In this document: positions 1 through 10,113 of the stretch, one piece after another
Layout of the letters: every line of letters starts with the position of its first letter
Position numbering within the stretch: position 1 is the stretch's first letter
Origin: Rhodomicrobium vannielii ATCC 17100
GTDB lineage: Bacteria > Pseudomonadota > Alphaproteobacteria > Rhizobiales > Rhodomicrobiaceae
Assembly: GCF_000166055.1 (NCBI RefSeq)
Contig: NC_014664.1
Location: forward strand, 743,927 to 807,926
Direction of reading: 5' to 3'
DNA length: 64,000 nt
Position numbers and translations under genes: made by a program
The notes under the pieces: model-generated
What the model was told of the DNA's origin: nothing
The model's input: the letters and a program-made list of their open reading frames with translations, nothing else
Databases searched by the model: none

Positions 1-60
1 CACTATCGCCCCGGCTCATACCATCGCTACTGGGCTCCGCGTTACGACGATTGGGAGTGA
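1..60 (+). CDS. C-terminal fragment of an unknown protein (cut by window edge)
   Basis: Frame 1 is open from the first base to a TGA at 58-60 and encodes 19 residues rich in Tyr, Arg, Trp and His (ending RYDDWE). Only this tail is visible. A perfect hairpin follows 78 bases later, which fits a real gene end. Such Tyr/Arg/His-rich tails occur in small exported proteins of Hyphomicrobiales, but the family cannot be named from this fragment. Confidence 0.45.
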   Translation, partial: HYRPGSYHRYWAPRYDDWE

Positions 61-137
61 TCGCGGTTCGTCCCACATGGCGGCTTTGTCAAACTTCGCT
101 ACAATTTTCACGAAACCGCCATTGTTCGAACGCAACC

Positions 138-157
138 GTGCCCCCCAACGGGGGCAC
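138..157 (+). terminator. Hairpin terminator candidate after the first gene
   Basis: GTGCCCCC and GGGGGCAC form a perfect 8-bp stem around a CAAC loop, followed on the + strand by CTTTCCCC. The T-tract is weak, so an intrinsic terminator is likely but not certain. It separates the partial gene ending at 60 from the ATPase gene at 328. Confidence 0.5.
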
Positions 158-327
158 CTTTCCCCTCCAAGCAGGAGCCGGTGCCGGTTCGCTTTCTCCG
201 ACCCCCCCAATGCCCAGAGCCCTCTGGCACCGGTGCCTGCTTGGCCTTTACGCCTTTCCCATAGCGAAAAGCGCTGCCGATGCTTAGGTTTCAGGCATCG
301 ATTCGGCAGGCTCGCACGGGAGACGGC

Positions 328-1872
328 ATGAGCGAAGACACCGACACCGGCATATTCGCCGGCAAAAGCGTTAAGCCGGAATATCTCAATTTCAAATTCG
401 CCAACCGGCACGGCCTCATCACGGGCGCGACCGGCACCGGCAAGACCGTGACGCTGCAGATCCTCGCGGAGGGGTTTTCGCGCGCGGGCGTCCCGGTTTT
501 CGCCGCCGACATCAAGGGCGACCTCTCCGGCATTGCGGCAGCAGGCGAGCCGAAGCCGTTTCTGGAAAAGCGCGCGAAGGAAATCGACCTCGACAACTAC
601 ACTTTCGAGGCGTTCCCGACGATCTTCTGGGACTTGTTCGGCGAGCAGGGCACGCCGATCCGCGCCTCCATCGGCTCGCTCGGGCCGATGCTGCTGTCGC
701 GGCTCATGGAACTGAACGAGACGCAGGAAGGCGTGCTGACCATCGCGTTCCGGCTCGCCTCCGACGAGGGCCTCCCGCTCAACGATCTCAGCGATCTGCG
801 CTCCGTTATCGCGCTTGTCTCGGAGCGCGCGCAGGAGCTTTCGCAGCAATACGGCAATGTGTCGAAGACGTCAGTGGGTGCGATCCAGCGCCGCCTTCTG
901 GTGCTCGACGAACAGAAGGCCGAGCTCTTCTTCGGCAAGCCGCAACTCGACATCGAAGATTTCATGCGGAAGGCACCGGACGGCCGCGGCTTCATCAGCG
1001 TGCTCGCCGCCGACAAGCTGATGTCAACACCCCGGCTCTACTCGACGTTCCTTCTCTGGCTGATGACGGAGCTTTTCAACAAGCTCCCCGAAGTTGGCGA
1101 CATCGCCAAGCCGAAGCTCGTCTTCTTCTTCGACGAGGCACATCTTCTCTTCAACGAAGCGCCCAAGGCGCTGCTGGAGCGAATCGAGCAGGTCACACGC
1201 CTCATTCGCTCGAAGGGCGTCGGCGTCTATTACATCACGCAAAACCCGCTCGACGTGCCGGATCGCGTGTCAAGCCAGCTCGGCAACCGCGTGCAGCATG
1301 GGCTTCGTGCCTTCAGCCCGCGCGAGCAGAAGGCCGTGCGCGCCGCCGCCGAAACCTTCCGCGCGAACCCGGCTTTCAACGCCGAAAAGGCGATCCTCGA
1401 ACTCGGCACCGGCGAGGCGCTCGTCTCCTTTCTTGAGGGCAAGGGCGAGCCGTCCATCGTGCAGCGGACGTTGATTCGCCCGCCGTCGTCGCGGCTCGGG
1501 CCGGTCACGCCGGAAGAGCGCAAGGCCGTGATCGAGGCGAGCCCCATCGCCGGAAAATATGACGAGGAAGAAACAAGCGTCGCGCCAGCGAACGGCAGAA
1601 TGCGCCGTGGCACCGACGCGCGCGCGGGCCAGGCGCGCAAAGACGACGACTACGAATGGGCGGGCGAGTTCCGCATCCCGAAGAAGCCCGGGTCACCGGA
1701 CGAACCGTTGCCGCGCGAGGACGATCCCGAGCCTGAACCGCAGCCGAAGGGGCGCGGGCGCGGCGGCGGCTACAGTCGCCAGACCTACGGCGAGGCGTTC
1801 GGCAAGTCGCTGCTGCGCTCGCTCGGCTCGGCGGCGGGGCGTATCCTTGAGCGCGTGCTGAGGCCGAAATAA
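328..1872 (+). CDS. HerA-like/DUF853 (YjgR family) ATPase
   Basis: A 514-residue cytoplasmic P-loop ATPase of the FtsK/HerA superfamily, DUF853 type. The Walker A motif GATGTGKT lies near residue 33, preceded by the family's typical YLNFKFANRHGLITG stretch. A Walker B-like KLVFFFDEAHLLF is near residue 260 and a YYITQNPLDVP motif follows. The C-terminal 90 residues are charged, Pro/Arg/Gly-rich and probably disordered. I chose the ATG at 328 because GGGAGAC sits just upstream; an in-frame ATG at 280 would add 16 residues unlike the family. HerA relatives pump DNA, but the substrate of DUF853 proteins is not established. It appears to be a single-gene unit. Confidence 0.9.
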   Translation: MSEDTDTGIFAGKSVKPEYLNFKFANRHGLITGATGTGKTVTLQILAEGFSRAGVPVFAADIKGDLSGIAAAGEPKPFLEKRAKEIDLDNYTFEAFPTIFWDLFGEQGTPIRASIGSLGPMLLSRLMELNETQEGVLTIAFRLASDEGLPLNDLSDLRSVIALVSERAQELSQQYGNVSKTSVGAIQRRLLVLDEQKAELFFGKPQLDIEDFMRKAPDGRGFISVLAADKLMSTPRLYSTFLLWLMTELFNKLPEVGDIAKPKLVFFFDEAHLLFNEAPKALLERIEQVTRLIRSKGVGVYYITQNPLDVPDRVSSQLGNRVQHGLRAFSPREQKAVRAAAETFRANPAFNAEKAILELGTGEALVSFLEGKGEPSIVQRTLIRPPSSRLGPVTPEERKAVIEASPIAGKYDEEETSVAPANGRMRRGTDARAGQARKDDDYEWAGEFRIPKKPGSPDEPLPREDDPEPEPQPKGRGRGGGYSRQTYGEAFGKSLLRSLGSAAGRILERVLRPK

Positions 1873-2008
1873 CCCAGCTTACCAATTTCTCATTTGGGAT
1901 CGTGGCGACAATCACCAGTTTTCTCGGATGCGCGCTTCGGCAGCTTGACTTTGCCGCCGAAGTGGTTACGTTCCTGCTTCGTTCTGTGATTTTTCGGGTG
2001 GCGTGGTG

Positions 2009-2833
2009 ATGGTTACGGGGATCAGAAGTTCCTTGCGATTGGCTTGTATCGCGATGGGCGCGGCTGCGCTGGCGGCGATCGGTGGCGTGCATGCGCAGGG
2101 CGACCGCAGCGCGCGGCCGGGTGACTTCGATTATTATGTGCTGACGCTGAACTGGTCGCCGACCTACTGCGCGGGGCGTGAGGACGGCGGCAATGAACGC
2201 GGCCGGTCGTCTCGATTCGACGAAGATGAGACCGGTGGCGGATACCGCTTTTTCAACGACCGGCGCAACGGCCGCAGCAGTGGCTCCGATGAGCAGTGTA
2301 ACGGCTCGCGGCCCTATGCCTTCGTGCTCCACGGCTTGTGGCCGCAATACGAGCGGCGCGGCTGGCCGGAGTCGTGCCGGACGGATTACCGCCCATGGGT
2401 TCCGAATGAACTTATCGACCGCATGCTCGATATCATGCCGAGCCGTCAACTCGTCATCCACGAATACAAGAAGCACGGCACATGTTCGGGGATGGACCCG
2501 CGCGGATATTTTGCCGCCGCTCGCAAGGCTTACAACAGCATCCGCATTCCCGACGAATTTCAGGATTTGACCAAGCCGCTGCGCGTGGGGCCGGAGGAGG
2601 TGCGACGCGCATTCCTGGACGTGAACCGCAACCTGACGCCCGACATGGTGCAGATCGTCTGTTCGCGTAACAGGTTGCAGGAAGTTCGCGTCTGCATGAG
2701 CAAGGATTTGCAGCCGCGTCCCTGTGCGGAAAGCCGCAGACTCTGCAATTACGACACCGTGACCATGCCGCCGGTTCGCGGGGGTGGGCAGGGTCCGCAG
2801 GGTGGGCCCACGCAGCGCGGCGACCGGTTGTAG
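2009..2833 (+). CDS. Secreted ribonuclease T2 family protein
   Basis: A 274-residue predicted exported endoribonuclease. An N-terminal hydrophobic segment ending in GGVHAQG looks like a signal peptide with an A-x-A-type site. Both T2 active-site blocks are present: CAS I as FVLHGLWPQY and CAS II as HEYKKHGTC, each with its catalytic His, plus paired cysteines. T2 enzymes cleave RNA through 2',3'-cyclic intermediates, here presumably in the periplasm or medium. The tail is Gly/Gln-rich. The ATG at 2009 was preferred to a GTG two codons earlier; the ribosome-binding site is weak. The flanking spacers of about 130 and 230 bases show no other gene. Confidence 0.9.
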   Translation: MVTGIRSSLRLACIAMGAAALAAIGGVHAQGDRSARPGDFDYYVLTLNWSPTYCAGREDGGNERGRSSRFDEDETGGGYRFFNDRRNGRSSGSDEQCNGSRPYAFVLHGLWPQYERRGWPESCRTDYRPWVPNELIDRMLDIMPSRQLVIHEYKKHGTCSGMDPRGYFAAARKAYNSIRIPDEFQDLTKPLRVGPEEVRRAFLDVNRNLTPDMVQIVCSRNRLQEVRVCMSKDLQPRPCAESRRLCNYDTVTMPPVRGGGQGPQGGPTQRGDRL

Positions 2834-3063
2834 GCCCAGAAGGAAGCGCCCGGGGGGCTTCGGTTCACGTACGGGCCTGCAGCGGCAAGCCCGTCGAACC
2901 TCGGTGAACTCTCCGATCACCGCTTGCTCCGCAGCTTTCTGTCACCATCACCGAGAGTTTTTTCCGCTGACCGGGAGAGTGGCTGGTTGCAATGCGCCGG
3001 GATTCGGGTGAGAGCAATCGCCAGCTTTCTCTCTTCTCCCACGAACCAGCCTAAGCCCTGAGC

Positions 3064-3794
3064 ATGCCGCGCTACAAGATTACAATCGAATATGACGGGA
3101 CGCCGTTTTCGGGCTGGCAGATGCAGGCGAACGGCCGTTCCGTGCAAGACCATCTCGCGCGCGCTATCGAGCGTTTCACTGGCGTACGTGCCATCCCGCG
3201 CGGGGCGGGACGAACGGATGCTGGTGTGCATGCGCGCGGGCAGGTGGCGCATGTCGACCTTGAACGCCGTTGGCCGCCCGAAACTGTTCGTAATGCGCTG
3301 AATTTTCACCTTCGCCCGGCTCCGATGGTTATTCTCGCATGCGAAGAGGTGGACGAGACCTTCGACGCCCGCTTTTCAGCCAAGGCGCGGCATTATCTCT
3401 ATCGCATCGTCACCCGCCGCTCGCCCCTCGCGCTGGACCGGGATCGCGCGTGGCATATCGGCGTCCCGCTCGATGCCGAAGCCATGCAGGAAGGCGCGCG
3501 CCATCTCCTCGGCCATCACGACTTCACAACCTTCCGCGCCTCGCAATGCCAGGCGAAATCGCCGCTGCGCACTCTCGACACGCTCACCGTCCGGAGCGAA
3601 GGCGAAAGCGTGTTCATCGCCACGAGCGCGCGATCATTCCTTCACAATCAAGTGCGCTCGATGGCGGGCAGCCTCAAGCTTGTGGGCGAAGGGAAGTGGC
3701 AACCGGAAAGGATGCGTGAGGCGCTTGAGGCGCGCGATCGTCGGGCATGCGGTTCGGTCGCACCCGCCTGCGGCCTGTATTTCATGACTGTGGA

Positions 3795-3801
<7 letters not shown>
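3064..3801 (+). CDS. truA: tRNA pseudouridine(38-40) synthase TruA
   Basis: A 245-residue protein, normal length for TruA. It starts [12 protein letters not shown] and carries the catalytic block [15 protein letters not shown], whose Asp is the nucleophile, near residue 51. The second half has the RHYLYRI and [14 protein letters not shown] motifs and ends [10 protein letters not shown], so the C-terminus is intact. The enzyme makes pseudouridine at positions 38-40 of the tRNA anticodon arm. The remnant of an insertion sequence begins directly after its stop codon, but truA itself is undamaged. Confidence 0.97.
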
Positions 3802-5793
<1,992 letters not shown>

Positions 5794-5800
<7 letters not shown>

Positions 5801-6182
5801 TCCCTCGAAATTGAGACGAATCAGTAGCTTGACGCCGTCCCGCTCGACCGCCAGACGGGTTCGAAAAAACGCCGCCGCGGATAACCGCCGTCAGTCGGGC
5901 TGCGCCCTCCTTCCGTCAGTTAACCCCGCCATTCTCATCCTGATTGACGCTGCCCTCTCATCTTGTTTGTCGCGCCGCATCCTGGCACCGCGAGGCCACG
6001 CCGGTTATGTTTCAATCTCAGTCGGAAGGACTCTACAGGGCAGTTTGCCGAGCCGCCTGACAATCCATCAGCAGAGTCGCGAAGCTTGCCTCTTTCGTGT
6101 CTCAAAGGACGTGACAACGCGTGATCCCACCGCAAGCCGAAAGGCAAGCAAAGAGGGTGATGCAAATGAGCGTTTGAAAGAA
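5794..6182. other. Intergenic stretch upstream of istA remnant
   Basis: No protein-coding frame here looks real. It probably includes the outer end of the IS21 remnant, but no clear inverted repeat was found. A + strand frame that runs through it continues across the tRNA gene and is an artefact. Confidence 0.5.
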
Positions 6183-6259
6183 TGGTCGGAGTGGAGTGAT
6201 TCGAACACTCGACCCCCTCGTCCCGAACGAGGTGCGCTACCAGGCTGCGCTACACTCCG
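6183..6259 (-). tRNA. tRNA-Pro (anticodon CGG)
   Basis: The minus strand from 6259 to 6183 folds as a 77-nt tRNA. Acceptor arms CGGAGTG (6253-6259) and CACTCCG (6187-6193) pair perfectly, the D-arm begins TAGCGCAGCCTGGTAGCGC, the anticodon arm is CCTCGTTCGGGACGAGG with anticodon CGG, and the T-arm contains GTTCGAATC. The discriminator A and an encoded CCA (6183-6185) complete the 3' end. It reads proline CCG codons, the expected heavily used codon in this GC-rich genome. Confidence 0.97.
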
Positions 6260-7022
6260 ACTTTATCGCACCGCTGCCGATGCGAAGGATACAGCGTCGG
6301 TTCTCCCGACCGCGTTTGCCGTATATACCCGCCTCGCTGCCGTATCGCAAGCGCTGAAAAGGCGCTTCTTTCAATTTGTTGGAAGCCGTGGGGTTGCGCG
6401 CTTTATTCCGTCTTTTTGTCGTGAACTCCCGCGCATTTCTTGCAATCAGGGCGGCGCCCGGACCGCCCGCCGCATGTGCAGACAGAAACCGCCAAGGGCT
6501 TTGGAAAGGCAGGAAACGCTTGAGCCGGATTTGATCTGAAACAGCCTGTTCGGCGAGCCCGCTTCTTCGGGAGTTTGAAGAAGATGCTGTCTACAGCTCG
6601 GCTTTCGGCCCAACCGTTATCCGACGGCAAGAGGACGCTCACAAGTTCAACGCCGTCTTGCGATAGTATTATCGATTCACAAGCGTGAAGCGCCGCGCCA
6701 CTTTTGTTTTTCGCCCAAAAAAGCAAAGCGCTCCAGAGTCATCAGTGTCACTGCGTGTATCTTTAAATAGCAAAGGATCGATGTGCCGCGTTCTCACAGC
6801 CAACCGGTATCCACTTCGCGGGCAATCATCTTAGCGGCCTCGTCTCCTAACCGCGAGCCAGTCATCCGACCTACAAAACTATCGAGATTTCCACAGACCG
6901 CGGTCGGCCTCGTTCCATTCAAGCGCTAACCTGAATGAAAGGAGGCTTTCTGAGCCGGGGTATCGGATGACCGGTCAACATCGGCGGTTTGTGGCAGGAC
7001 GGGAGAGCGCGAGGCCCAAGCG
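6260..7022. other. 763-base stretch with no firmly supported gene
   Basis: The only frame worth noting is minus 6726-6403 (107 codons), whose last 40 residues contain CTCGG and PDCKKCAG, a CxC...CxxC arrangement that could bind metal. Its N-terminal half looks like chance coding and there is no good ribosome-binding site, so I do not call it. The rest, including 6727-7022, shows nothing recognisable. Confidence 0.4.
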
Positions 7023-7271
7023 CTAGCAGAGCAGCGTGGGTCGTGCCATCGATGCGAGCCGCGCTGTGTTCTTCTCGCGAGCCGCCATTTTCAGCTTGGC
7101 CGCGTAGATGGCAAGGCAATCGGAGAACTCGGAGGCCTTTTCCGGTGAAAGCTGAATGAAAGCGAGCGCTTCTCCATCGCGATCCTCGATCTGGATGGTG
7201 ATCTTCTTGTCAGCGTCCTCAGCCCAAGCCCGAACAACCGCCGGTTCGCGCTTCGATTGATCCTTTTTCAT
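7023..7271 (-). CDS. Small hypothetical protein (82 aa)
   Basis: Encodes a soluble 82-residue protein, MKKDQSKREPAVV..., with a central ITIQIEDRDGEALAFIQLSPEKASEF segment that looks like beta strands followed by helices. GGGGAAG lies seven bases before the ATG, a good ribosome-binding site, which is the main support besides the protein-like composition. No family or catalytic motif was recognised. It has the same orientation as the phasin gene upstream, 188 bases away, so it may be read separately. Confidence 0.6.
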   Translation of the reverse strand: MKKDQSKREPAVVRAWAEDADKKITIQIEDRDGEALAFIQLSPEKASEFSDCLAIYAAKLKMAAREKNTARLASMARPTLLC

Positions 7272-7413
7272 GTCTGCTTCCCCTTTACGAGTACATGTGC
7301 CGGCCAGCCCGAGGTCCGGCTACACGCAAAAGTAAGCAAAGAATGTGCCGATTCCACGTCAATGCGTTAACCAAAGACTCATTTCGGCGGTGGCCTCCGT
7401 AAACCGGGGGGCG

Positions 7414-7445
7414 GGAAGCCGCATCGAAAAAATTGAGCGGCTTCC
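7414..7445 (-). terminator. Hairpin downstream of the phasin gene
   Basis: GGAAGCCGC and GCGGCTTCC make a perfect 9-bp stem with a 14-base loop, 15 bases beyond the phasin stop on the minus strand. The loop, not the 3' flank, carries the T-run, so termination is plausible but not certain. Confidence 0.45.
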
Positions 7446-7459
7446 GCATTCTAACGAAA

Positions 7460-7897
7460 TCAGTTTCCGCTGTAGAAGGGGTTCGACGGAACCGAATTGG
7501 CGGCGTTCTGTACGGTTTGCGTAGCCGCGCGGGAGCCTTCCTTTACCGTCTTGACGGTGATCTCGCGAAGCTCTTCCAACTGGTGGCTGAAGGTTTCCAT
7601 CTGGTCGCGCAGGTGAGCGTTTTGCAGTTCCACGATCTCGCTGAGATGCTTCGCATCGGTCAGCTTGAGCGCGAGGCTGAAATTCGCATCTGCATTTTGA
7701 CGCGTGAAGGCCGCGATCTTTTCGTTAAGCTGCTTCAGGCCATCGGCGGCGGGAACGGAAGACGTGTCCACGCCCTGGAGAAGCTTTTCGCTCGACGCTG
7801 CGAACGTATCGAAAGCCTTCTGCGCCTGCTCGATGCTCGTCTTGAGGATGCTGCGTACGGAATCGGGAAGTTCGCCGAAATTGGGTGTATTGGTCAT
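7460..7897 (-). CDS. Phasin family protein
   Basis: A 145-residue, mostly alpha-helical, Gln/Ala/Glu-rich protein without signal peptide or membrane segment. Its pattern (ILKTSIEQAQKAFDTFAASSEKL..., then LKLTDAKHLSEIVELQNAHLRDQME) matches phasins, which coat polyhydroxyalkanoate granules and control their size and number. Length and helical heptads fit the family. No PHA synthase or depolymerase lies nearby, so it is expressed as a single gene, followed by a hairpin. Confidence 0.85.
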   Translation of the reverse strand: MTNTPNFGELPDSVRSILKTSIEQAQKAFDTFAASSEKLLQGVDTSSVPAADGLKQLNEKIAAFTRQNADANFSLALKLTDAKHLSEIVELQNAHLRDQMETFSHQLEELREITVKTVKEGSRAATQTVQNAANSVPSNPFYSGN

Positions 7898-8713
7898 GTT
7901 CAGTCTTCCTTTGATTTGCGCGGCGAAGTCGAAACGGGTGAATTGCCGTATTCCGCTATGGCGCAGACACGGTTAGTATCCTGATATTGAAGATATGCGT
8001 CAATTTAGCAAGCGCTCGCGGCGTTCTCTTTTACGGCGGCCGTTCGATTTTCCGTGTCGCGTTTCGGACGCTCCATCCGGCGGAGGTTCGAACCCGACAT
8101 TATGGCGCTCGCGGCCGTGCAACCAGGGAACGACGGGGGTCATTATGGCCGCTGCAGCCTGCAAAAACTTCGGTTCATTTGCAGTATCGCGTGGTGATTC
8201 GCCCAAAGCCGTTCGCGGCGTCGGCTCGAATCATTTGCGGCTTCGGCAGGCTTCGATACGAGGCAACGGTTTTGCGTCGGACTGTGTGGGAATGGCGGCG
8301 CTTGCCTCGCGCGGTGGCGCGCTGTACCTGCGAGCAGGGCAATTGGCAGTTCGCACACGAGGAGGCATGCCGGGAGCAAGCTCGGCGGGACGATCTGGCC
8401 AGTGAGGCGACTCGATCGTGTGCGCGGGCTGTGCTTCCGCCGCGGGAGGCGCGAATGGGCGCTACGTGCAAGAGGGGTATACGAAAAGGCGGCGAGAGAT
8501 AAACGCGTGCCGACCTTTGGGTGAAGCACGGGATCTTCGTTGTGTGTCCACAAGAGCGGCAAGGCCTACGTAAGGCTAAGGGCTAGCCTTCGCGCATTTT
8601 ACGCAGGCGGACGCGAATCGCAGATCAAAGCACCAAACAGCTGCTGCGACCGTGTCATCCGCGCTCCAACGGTTTCATTCGAGCGCGGATTGGCAGGTGG
8701 CGACTGCGGCGTT
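7898..8713. other. 816-base stretch with no supported coding gene
   Basis: Overlapping open frames exist on both strands, as expected in GC-rich DNA, but none has protein-like composition, a recognisable motif and a ribosome-binding site together. The stretch lies between the phasin promoter side and the 3' end of rpmB. It contains one clear hairpin (8657-8690). An unannotated non-coding RNA is possible but no known RNA family was recognised. Confidence 0.5.
8657..8690 (-). terminator. Hairpin downstream of rpmB
   Basis: ATCCGCGCTC (8657-8666) and GAGCGCGGAT (8681-8690) form a perfect 10-bp stem with a 14-base loop, about 25 bases after the rpmB stop. There is no T-tract, so it may be a terminator or an RNA 3'-end stabiliser. 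Confidence 0.45.
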
Positions 8714-9022
8714 TTAGGCGGCAGTTTCGGCCGTAGCAGCAGCGGCGCGCGCCTTCGAGACTTCCTTCTTCAGGCGGCGAGCCTTCAGCGAAAGTTCTTC
8801 GTCGCGAGCCTTGAGCAGGAAAGCGTCGAGGCCGCCGCGATGCTCGACCGAGCGCAGGGCATTCGCGCTGATGCGCAGACGCACACCGCGACCGAGCGAA
8901 TCGCTGATCAGCGTGACATTGCAAAGGTTCGGCAGGTAGCGCCGCTTCGTCTTGATATTGGAGTGGCTAACGAGATGACCGACGAGGCCACCCTTGCCTG
9001 TGAGTTCGCACTGGCGCGACAT
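8714..9022 (-). CDS. rpmB: 50S ribosomal protein L28
   Basis: A 102-residue protein with the L28 signature: [32 protein letters not shown], then [22 protein letters not shown]. The length is typical of alphaproteobacterial L28, which has a longer Lys/Ala-rich C-terminal tail than the E. coli protein. It is a structural component of the large ribosomal subunit. The gene stands alone, not next to rpmG. Confidence 0.97.
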   Translation of the reverse strand: MSRQCELTGKGGLVGHLVSHSNIKTKRRYLPNLCNVTLISDSLGRGVRLRISANALRSVEHRGGLDAFLLKARDEELSLKARRLKKEVSKARAAAATAETAA

Positions 9023-9220
9023 GATCGGACCTAGATATTGGAATTGGAAGTAATGGCGTGCTCGCCTATCTTTGGTTCATGTAACGCCTGAGGCAACGCG
9101 GGTCAAGCCTCCTTTGCGCGGTACTCCCCACCCGTACCCGGATGAAATGGCCTGTCCACCGGCTCGGCCCCATTGCATCGTCCCATGGTCTCGCCCGTTG
9201 AAGGAACCGTCGCGCCGTCG

Positions 9221-9835
9221 CTACCGTGCCTGTATTGCGCGCACGGCTTCGCGGATTTCTTCGAGAATCGGCTTGAGATTTTTCCCCGGGCAGTTCGTCT
9301 GGTCGAAATCGCCGTGCCCGGAAATCGCGCTCGCGGGAATGCCGTATGATGCGGCGAGCCACGTGACGAGGCGGGTCAACGATTCGGCCTCGGCCTGTGA
9401 CGGCTGCTCGCGCTCGAAATCGCCCTCGACCGCGACCTGGATGCGATCCTCATTGTCGAGGGCGGTCACGCTGTCGCCGGCGAAGGACAGGTCGCGGCCT
9501 TCGCCGATGCGGCCCGAAACGTCGATGTAATAGTGATAGGGGACGTCGCCCCAGGTCGTTTTCGCCAGGAAGCCTACACGGCCGGGCTTGAATGCGAACT
9601 CTTGCAGGCCCCTCATCTTGGCTTCGAGGCTGACCCTTCTTTGCTGGCGATTCGCCGTGTGATGTATGATGATCTCGGTCGGCTTCTGGTCGTGCATCAG
9701 CGCATAATTCGGCGACTGCGCGCCCCACGCCGCGCGGGGAACGATATCCGGCACCGGATTGTCGGCAAAGGCTTGATTGCCGGGGGGTGCGAGAGAAAAA
9801 GCGAGCACAGCCGCGCAAAAAATAAGCGCGCGCAT
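9221..9835 (-). CDS. Secreted N-acetylmuramoyl-L-alanine amidase (Amidase_2/PGRP fold)
   Basis: A 204-residue protein with an N-terminal signal peptide (MRALIFCAAVLAFSLAPPGNQAFA). The zinc amidase fold follows: IVPRAAWGA, EIIIHHTAN with zinc His, YHYYIDVSGRIGEGR, and SGHGDFDQTNCPGKNL with the second His and the catalytic/zinc cluster. It should cleave the bond between MurNAc and the stem peptide in the periplasm. The ATG at 9835 was preferred because it places the hydrophobic stretch at the N-terminus; an in-frame ATG 16 codons earlier would precede it with basic residues. It is upstream of rpmB in the same direction. Confidence 0.88.
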   Translation of the reverse strand: MRALIFCAAVLAFSLAPPGNQAFADNPVPDIVPRAAWGAQSPNYALMHDQKPTEIIIHHTANRQQRRVSLEAKMRGLQEFAFKPGRVGFLAKTTWGDVPYHYYIDVSGRIGEGRDLSFAGDSVTALDNEDRIQVAVEGDFEREQPSQAEAESLTRLVTWLAASYGIPASAISGHGDFDQTNCPGKNLKPILEEIREAVRAIQAR

Positions 9836-10113
9836 CAACCGGAGCCGGTTATGGCGAGGTCTGGTGCCCAAAAGTACATCCACGGAGGGGCGGCCGGTCT
9901 GCCGGTCCGGCGCGCATTGTCTTCATTATCCATCGTCTTAACAGTATCGGCATGCGGGTGGAAGGCTACCAAAGGCTTTCGCCAAGGAAAAAGTAAGCGG
10001 GTGTCGGCTCGGCGCATGGCATTCACGTTTCGCGCGTTTCGCAGGCGCGCTCAACCCGGTGCGCTTTGTGGAAAATCGCATACACTGCAAGCAAAGAGCG
10101 ATAAGGGGAGGGC

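Noticed and set aside
1505..2920. 471-codon minus-strand frame across the HerA-like and RNase T2 genes
   Set aside because: Antisense to two well-supported genes; composition is Arg/Ala/Pro-rich noise.
5811..6539. 242-codon + strand frame containing EWSDSNTRPPRPERG
   Set aside because: This is the well-known false translation across the antisense of a tRNA-Pro gene; the rest of the frame has no protein character.
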